Assembly (NCBI GenBank): GCA_016931775.1
Contig: JAFGEC010000184.1
Span: 1 to 42,805 of the forward strand
DNA length: 42,805 nucleotides
Source of the DNA: Candidatus Zhuqueibacterota bacterium
Lineage (GTDB): Bacteria > Zhuqueibacterota > Zhuqueibacteria > Residuimicrobiales > JAFGEC01
Reading direction: 5' to 3'
How positions within the stretch are numbered: the stretch's first letter is position 1; the number at the start of each line of letters is the position of its first letter. A model generated the notes under the pieces. The model ran no database searches, had not been told where the DNA came from, and saw only the letters and a list, made by a program, of their open reading frames with translations. Below, piece after piece: positions 38,670-42,805 of this stretch. Made by a program: the position numbers and the translations under genes.

Positions 38670-39983
38670 ATGTATCCTTCATTTAAGGCAATCCGCATGA
38701 ACTGTAAAAGCAGTAAATTATATTTTCGAAAATTGCCTCAAATCCGCATGGTTTTTATCATAATGTTCAAAATCTCTCTTTCTTCATTATACGCTCAAAG
38801 CGGACAAATTCTCAATGTGCACGATCCATGTGTGATCAAGTGTGGTGAATACTATTATATTTATTGCACCGGAAACAGAATTGACATGAGGAGATCGAAA
38901 GATTTATACAAATGGGATTTTATAGGATCGGTTTTTAAATCAATCCCGGCATGGGGCGTGCAGGAGGTTCCGGGCGTGAGTAATATCTGGGCGCCGGATA
39001 TTTTCTATAATAACGGTACATATTACTTGTATTACTCACTTTCAACTTTCGGGAGCAACCGCTCGCGCATTGGTCTCGCGACAAATACGACACTCGATCC
39101 GAACGATCCCGGTTACAATTGGATTGATCAAGGCGAGGTTATTGAATCAAATCCAAACAGCAATAATTATAATGCCATCGATCCGAACGTCGTCATGGAT
39201 ACGGACGGGAGAATCTGGTTATCATTCGGCTCTTTCTGGTCAGGTATAAAATTAACCGAACTTGATAAAACCACCTTTAAGCTCAAGGAGGGTACCCGGA
39301 TCTACTCCATTGCCGGGCGTAACGGAGGTGCCATAGAAGCCCCCTTTATCGTTTATAAAAATGGTTACTATTATCTTTTTGTCTCCTTTGACCTGTGCTG
39401 CAGAGGTATTAACAGCACTTATAAAATTATGGTCGGACGTGCGCAACGAATAATCGGGCCGTATTTTGATAAAAATTCGAAATCAATGTCGTCCGGAGGG
39501 GGAAGTTTGTTGCTCGCAGGAGATACACGCTGGCGCGGGACCGGCCATTGCGCGGTACTGATGCTGGAAAACGCCGACTGGCTTGTTTACCATGCTTATG
39601 ACGCGAATAATAATGGCACGCCAACATTACGAATCAAGCGTCTTTTCTGGGAAAAGAACGGCTGGCCTGCTGTTGATGATAATGCCTTTGTTCTCGTTGA
39701 AGAATCAATGTCCCTGCCGGACAAATATTCACTATCGCAAAACTATCCCAATCCCTTTAATGGCCAGACCACAATCAGATACACTCTTGCCGGGCAGAGT
39801 TTTGTTTGTTTTGAAATATACGATATACGCGGTGTTCTGGTGGCCCGGTTGGTTCAAAAAAATCAAGATCCGGGAATCTATGAAAAACAATTTAATGTGG
39901 CAGAACTGACCAGTGGAATTTATTTTTACAAATTGAAAGCCGGGCAGTTTGAGCAGGTCAAAAAAATGGTCGTGATCAGGTAG
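38670..39983 (+). CDS. Glycoside hydrolase family 43-like (arabinan endo-1,5-alpha-L-arabinosidase-like) with C-terminal sorting domain
   Basis: HDPCVIKCGEYYYIYCTG, VSNIWAPDIFYNNGTYYLYYSLSTFG, NAIDPNVVMDTDGRIWLSFGSFWSGI, GGAIEAPFIVYKNGYYYLFVSFD; C-terminus NYPNPFNGQTTIRY...KKMVVIR. Start codon uncertain (38670/38697/38748). Confidence 0.9.
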   Translation: MYPSFKAIRMNCKSSKLYFRKLPQIRMVFIIMFKISLSSLYAQSGQILNVHDPCVIKCGEYYYIYCTGNRIDMRRSKDLYKWDFIGSVFKSIPAWGVQEVPGVSNIWAPDIFYNNGTYYLYYSLSTFGSNRSRIGLATNTTLDPNDPGYNWIDQGEVIESNPNSNNYNAIDPNVVMDTDGRIWLSFGSFWSGIKLTELDKTTFKLKEGTRIYSIAGRNGGAIEAPFIVYKNGYYYLFVSFDLCCRGINSTYKIMVGRAQRIIGPYFDKNSKSMSSGGGSLLLAGDTRWRGTGHCAVLMLENADWLVYHAYDANNNGTPTLRIKRLFWEKNGWPAVDDNAFVLVEESMSLPDKYSLSQNYPNPFNGQTTIRYTLAGQSFVCFEIYDIRGVLVARLVQKNQDPGIYEKQFNVAELTSGIYFYKLKAGQFEQVKKMVVIR

Positions 39984-40075
39984 TCTCATTATCAGGCCGG
40001 AATAATTGTGAAATAAAAAATTTTTAGGTTCATATGCAGTTTTGTATCTTGACTTTTTTTTATTCTTCTGTGATT

Positions 40076-40238
40076 CCTCGCGCAGAGAGCCGCCGGAACG
40101 CAGAGGAAGGCAAAAGTCAAGCACTTTGTAAAATTTTTAGTTTTTTCCATAATTCTACAAAAACCAAGCAGGAGGACCCAAAGCTTTAATCGAAATGATC
40201 TGTATAAAATCTCCGTACCTCTCCGGCTCTGCGCGAGG
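40076..40238. repeat. Imperfect intergenic inverted repeat
   Basis: CCTCGCGCAGAGAGCCGCCGG...AGAGG (40076-) versus CCTCTCCGGCTCTGCGCGAGG (-40238). Confidence 0.5.
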
Positions 40239-40329
40239 TTGAATGGAATTATACAGAAAAGTAAAAACCGAGGCGATTAGTTCGGTATATTTATAAAATC
40301 AAATAAAATTTCGGGGGATATCCTGAAAA

Positions 40330-40464
40330 GTAATATCTCAGTTATGGGTGGAAGGTGCGACGCACCAGCTTTCGACATCCTTACAAATATTAAAATCACA
40401 AAAATTTGGCAATAGGAGGTGCGTCGCACCTATCTATCTCTCCCACCCGTAACTGAGGTTTTAC
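40330..40464. mobile_element. 135-bp MITE with ~24-bp TIRs starting GTAA and 8-bp TSD (IS66-like ends)
   Basis: Left end GTAATATCTCAGTTATGGGTGGAA, right end (revcomp) GTAAAACCTCAGTTACGGGTGGGA (20/24 identical by eye); flanked by CCTGAAAA at 40322-40329 and 40465-40472; internal GGTGCGACGCACC / GGTGCGTCGCACC palindromes. Confidence 0.75.
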
Positions 40465-40737
40465 CCTGAAAATTTTTTCTACTTGATTTTTTCAATTTGA
40501 ATATCTATGTTTTACGAGAAATTATAAAGACCGAACATTGTTGCAGGGAAAACACCAATTGATCATTTATTCACGCTCCCGTCGAGATCGCAACGACACC
40601 TGTTCTCCGGAACAGGGCAAAACCACAAATTGTCTTTTTCAAATGATCGGAAGGATCAATTTTCCATTTCTCTATATGAAAAGTAATTCTATATATCCCA
40701 CTACAAAATTTTCCATGGCACTCTTTGAGACAGGATT

Positions 40738-42231
40738 ATGAAACGTACTCTTGTTTTTTCTTCTATTGCTGCTTTATTCATTTTGAATTGTACCCGAGAC
40801 AAGCTACCTGAAGACGTTATGTTCAAAGTCGGTAATCGCTACGTAACAGAAAAAGAATTTCAGTATCGAGCCCGATTTACAATACATCCCAATTTGCCCC
40901 ATGCCAACCGGAACCTTGAAAACATTTTTCTGAACAATATGATCATGGAAAAAATAATTGCCGAAAAATTCGGCCGGAAGAGCGAGTTAAATCGCAATGA
41001 GGGATTTTTGGCCTATCTTCAGGGCAGAAAAGAACAGGCGATGCGTGAGGTTTTGTTCTACAAGAAAGCATTCGATATCGTCAAACTCGACAATGCTGAA
41101 ATCCAAAAAACCATGAAATTATCACAACGGGAATACGATCTGGAATTTTTCAATATCTATAGCGATTCCACCGCAAAAAATCTCAAACGTCAAACCGAAG
41201 CTTCACCCCAATCAGCCTTGAAAATTTTCGACGGTATGGTTGAAGAGTATGGACGCCCAAGCTGGACAGCGAAATGGAAGGATCCCGACCATATCAATAT
41301 CCATGAAGCCCTTTATTCCGCACCGCTCAAGGCGGACAGTATCATCGGACCTCTCAAGCTAGACGACGATCACTGGATTTTTATGAAAGTGGTAAACTGG
41401 CGCGATGAAGTAAATTTTGGCGGCGAGGAGCAGGAATTGCGACGGCAAGAAGTTATTGAAAAGCTGACCACAAATCGCGCGACACGCATTTGGAACGCAT
41501 ACACCCGGGATGTGATGAAAGGTAAAGAGATCGAATTCGACCGTGACATGTTTATTAAAATCGCCGACATATTCTGGGATATGCTTCGTACACAAGACCA
41601 GAAAAAAAACGACATGATGCGGCGGTTATATCAAATCGAGGACAGCACGCTGACAGCCTCCGACCTGCCGGTGGATGAGATGTTTTTGCAGCAGCAGTTC
41701 TTCACCATTGACGGCCTTGAATGGACAGTGGGTGATTTCCGCAGGGCATTGATGTCGCATCCGCTGGTATACCATAAACCGGCCGAAAATAAAAATTTAT
41801 TCTATTTTGAATTCAGGCGAGCGATTGCCGCACTGGTTCGCGATACGTATTTAAACAAAGAAGCTTATGACATGGGACTGGATAAGGACAAAAGTGTTCA
41901 AAGAACAACGGAGATATGGTCCGATGCGCTGATAGCGACTTATGAACGCAACCGTTTGCTGAATGAATTGGGAAAATCGCTGCCCGATACCACTGATCCA
42001 TCCAGAAAAATAAAGCTGAAAAAAATGCTTGAGGAAGAGCTTGCCGATCTTAAAAAGGAATATGACTCTAAAATCAGAGTAGACATGGACAAGTTTAATC
42101 AAACTGAAATCAATAAAACGCAGTTATTTGTCACGCAGCAGCAATTACCTTATCCGGTGGTGGTTCCCGGCTGGCCCATGTTCACCAATAGCAATACTAT
42201 TGAATATTTACCGATTGAACCACGCAAATAG
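40738..42231 (+). CDS. SurA/PpiC-like peptidyl-prolyl isomerase-related lipoprotein
   Basis: Lipobox-like FILNCTRD; VMFKVGNRYVTEKEFQYRA, helical SurA_N-like segment, parvulin-like region SIIGPLKLDDDHWIFMKVVNW. Confidence 0.65.
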   Translation: MKRTLVFSSIAALFILNCTRDKLPEDVMFKVGNRYVTEKEFQYRARFTIHPNLPHANRNLENIFLNNMIMEKIIAEKFGRKSELNRNEGFLAYLQGRKEQAMREVLFYKKAFDIVKLDNAEIQKTMKLSQREYDLEFFNIYSDSTAKNLKRQTEASPQSALKIFDGMVEEYGRPSWTAKWKDPDHINIHEALYSAPLKADSIIGPLKLDDDHWIFMKVVNWRDEVNFGGEEQELRRQEVIEKLTTNRATRIWNAYTRDVMKGKEIEFDRDMFIKIADIFWDMLRTQDQKKNDMMRRLYQIEDSTLTASDLPVDEMFLQQQFFTIDGLEWTVGDFRRALMSHPLVYHKPAENKNLFYFEFRRAIAALVRDTYLNKEAYDMGLDKDKSVQRTTEIWSDALIATYERNRLLNELGKSLPDTTDPSRKIKLKKMLEEELADLKKEYDSKIRVDMDKFNQTEINKTQLFVTQQQLPYPVVVPGWPMFTNSNTIEYLPIEPRK

Positions 42232-42385
42232 ACATAAAATTCATTTTTCGTGACATTTTAATGAATTTTTTCTTGACATTTTGATAATCTTGTGATAATA
42301 TAAATAATTGTATAAAGTAGTTTTTTTTTAGGAAAAAAAGAATTATCTTTACAATATTTTCTCATTAAACATGGGAGTGCATGAT

Positions 42386-42805
42386 ATGAAGCGACGATTA
42401 CAAATTCTCTTCATTCTGCTGGGTGTCCTTTTTACCGTTTCGAACGGACTCTATGCAGGTACAACAGGTAAAATCGCCGGAAAAATTACGGATGCGGAAA
42501 CCAACGAGCCGCTCCCCGGCGTTAACGTCATTGTCGAAGGCACGCAAACGGGCGCTGCTACCGATCTTCAGGGAAATTATCAAATCCTTAACCTGCCGCC
42601 ACGGACGTACACCCTTATTGTCTCTATGATAGGGTACACCAACCAACGAATTGAAAATGTGCAGGTCAGAATCGATTTAACGACAACACAGAACATCAAA
42701 TTAAGCCAGACAGTTTTAGAAAGCGGTGAAGAAGTGACCATCGTTGCCGAGCGGCCGCTCGTTCAGATGGACATGACGGGTTCGCTTTCAACCGTCAGCG
42801 CCGAG
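42386..42805 (+). CDS. TonB-dependent receptor N-terminus with CarboxypepD_reg-like domain; truncated by window end
   Basis: MKRRLQILFILLGVLFTVSNGLYAGTTGKIAGKITDAETNEPLPGVNVIVEGTQTGAATDLQGNYQILNLPPRTYTLIVSMIGY...; open to the last base, so missing from the ORF track. Confidence 0.9.
   Translation, partial: MKRRLQILFILLGVLFTVSNGLYAGTTGKIAGKITDAETNEPLPGVNVIVEGTQTGAATDLQGNYQILNLPPRTYTLIVSMIGYTNQRIENVQVRIDLTTTQNIKLSQTVLESGEEVTIVAERPLVQMDMTGSLSTVSAE

Noticed and set aside
42273-42301. TTGACA ... TGTGATAAT sigma70-like promoter upstream of the last TonB receptor
   Set aside because: Plausible by eye but spacing to any -10 is 15 or 18+ bp in AT-rich DNA, and promoter consensus for this lineage is unknown; not strong enough to list.
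1-42805. CRISPR arrays, phage structural genes, integrases, restriction/defence operons
   Set aside because: Looked for regular short repeats and hallmark proteins; none seen beyond the MITE and intergenic repeats listed.

Overview
The window carries about 30 genes plus intergenic structure. It looks like a chromosomal segment from a bacterium of the FCB/Calditrichota/KSB1-like sphere; that placement is an inference from type IX-like C-terminal sorting domains, TonB receptors with CarboxypepD-like plugs, and DUF4249/DUF4412/CotH proteins. Eight unrelated secreted proteins share a C-terminal 'N-x-PNPFN...' sorting module. Recognisable genes include a LytS/LytTR two-component pair, an exported MsrB-MsrA fusion, a CotH-like protein, a DRG-type TGS GTPase, a TMTC-like TPR membrane protein followed by a TonB receptor and a DUF4249 lipoprotein, a pectate-lyase-like beta-helix protein, a TlpA-like thioredoxin protein, an AgmX/PglI-type protein, a DUF362 + aldehyde dehydrogenase pair, a class III cyclase with an SH3b domain, a lipocalin, GH5/GH10/GH43 glycosidases, a Tat-type Cys-rich DUF3795-like protein and a SurA/PpiC-like lipoprotein. 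Best candidates for something new: (1) a compact locus with a membrane cyclase divergent from a GAF-like fragment, a split two-gene RCK ion channel with a non-canonical filter, and an overlapping 50-aa membrane micro-ORF absent from the ORF track; (2) a 135-bp MITE with GTAA-starting terminal inverted repeats and an exact 8-bp target duplication, consistent with an IS66-type element; (3) a tandem pair of small secreted paralogs of unknown function; (4) a three-copy operator-like hairpin; (5) a 719-aa secreted protein of unknown function inside the hemicellulase cluster. All homology calls come from reading motifs by eye; no searches were run.
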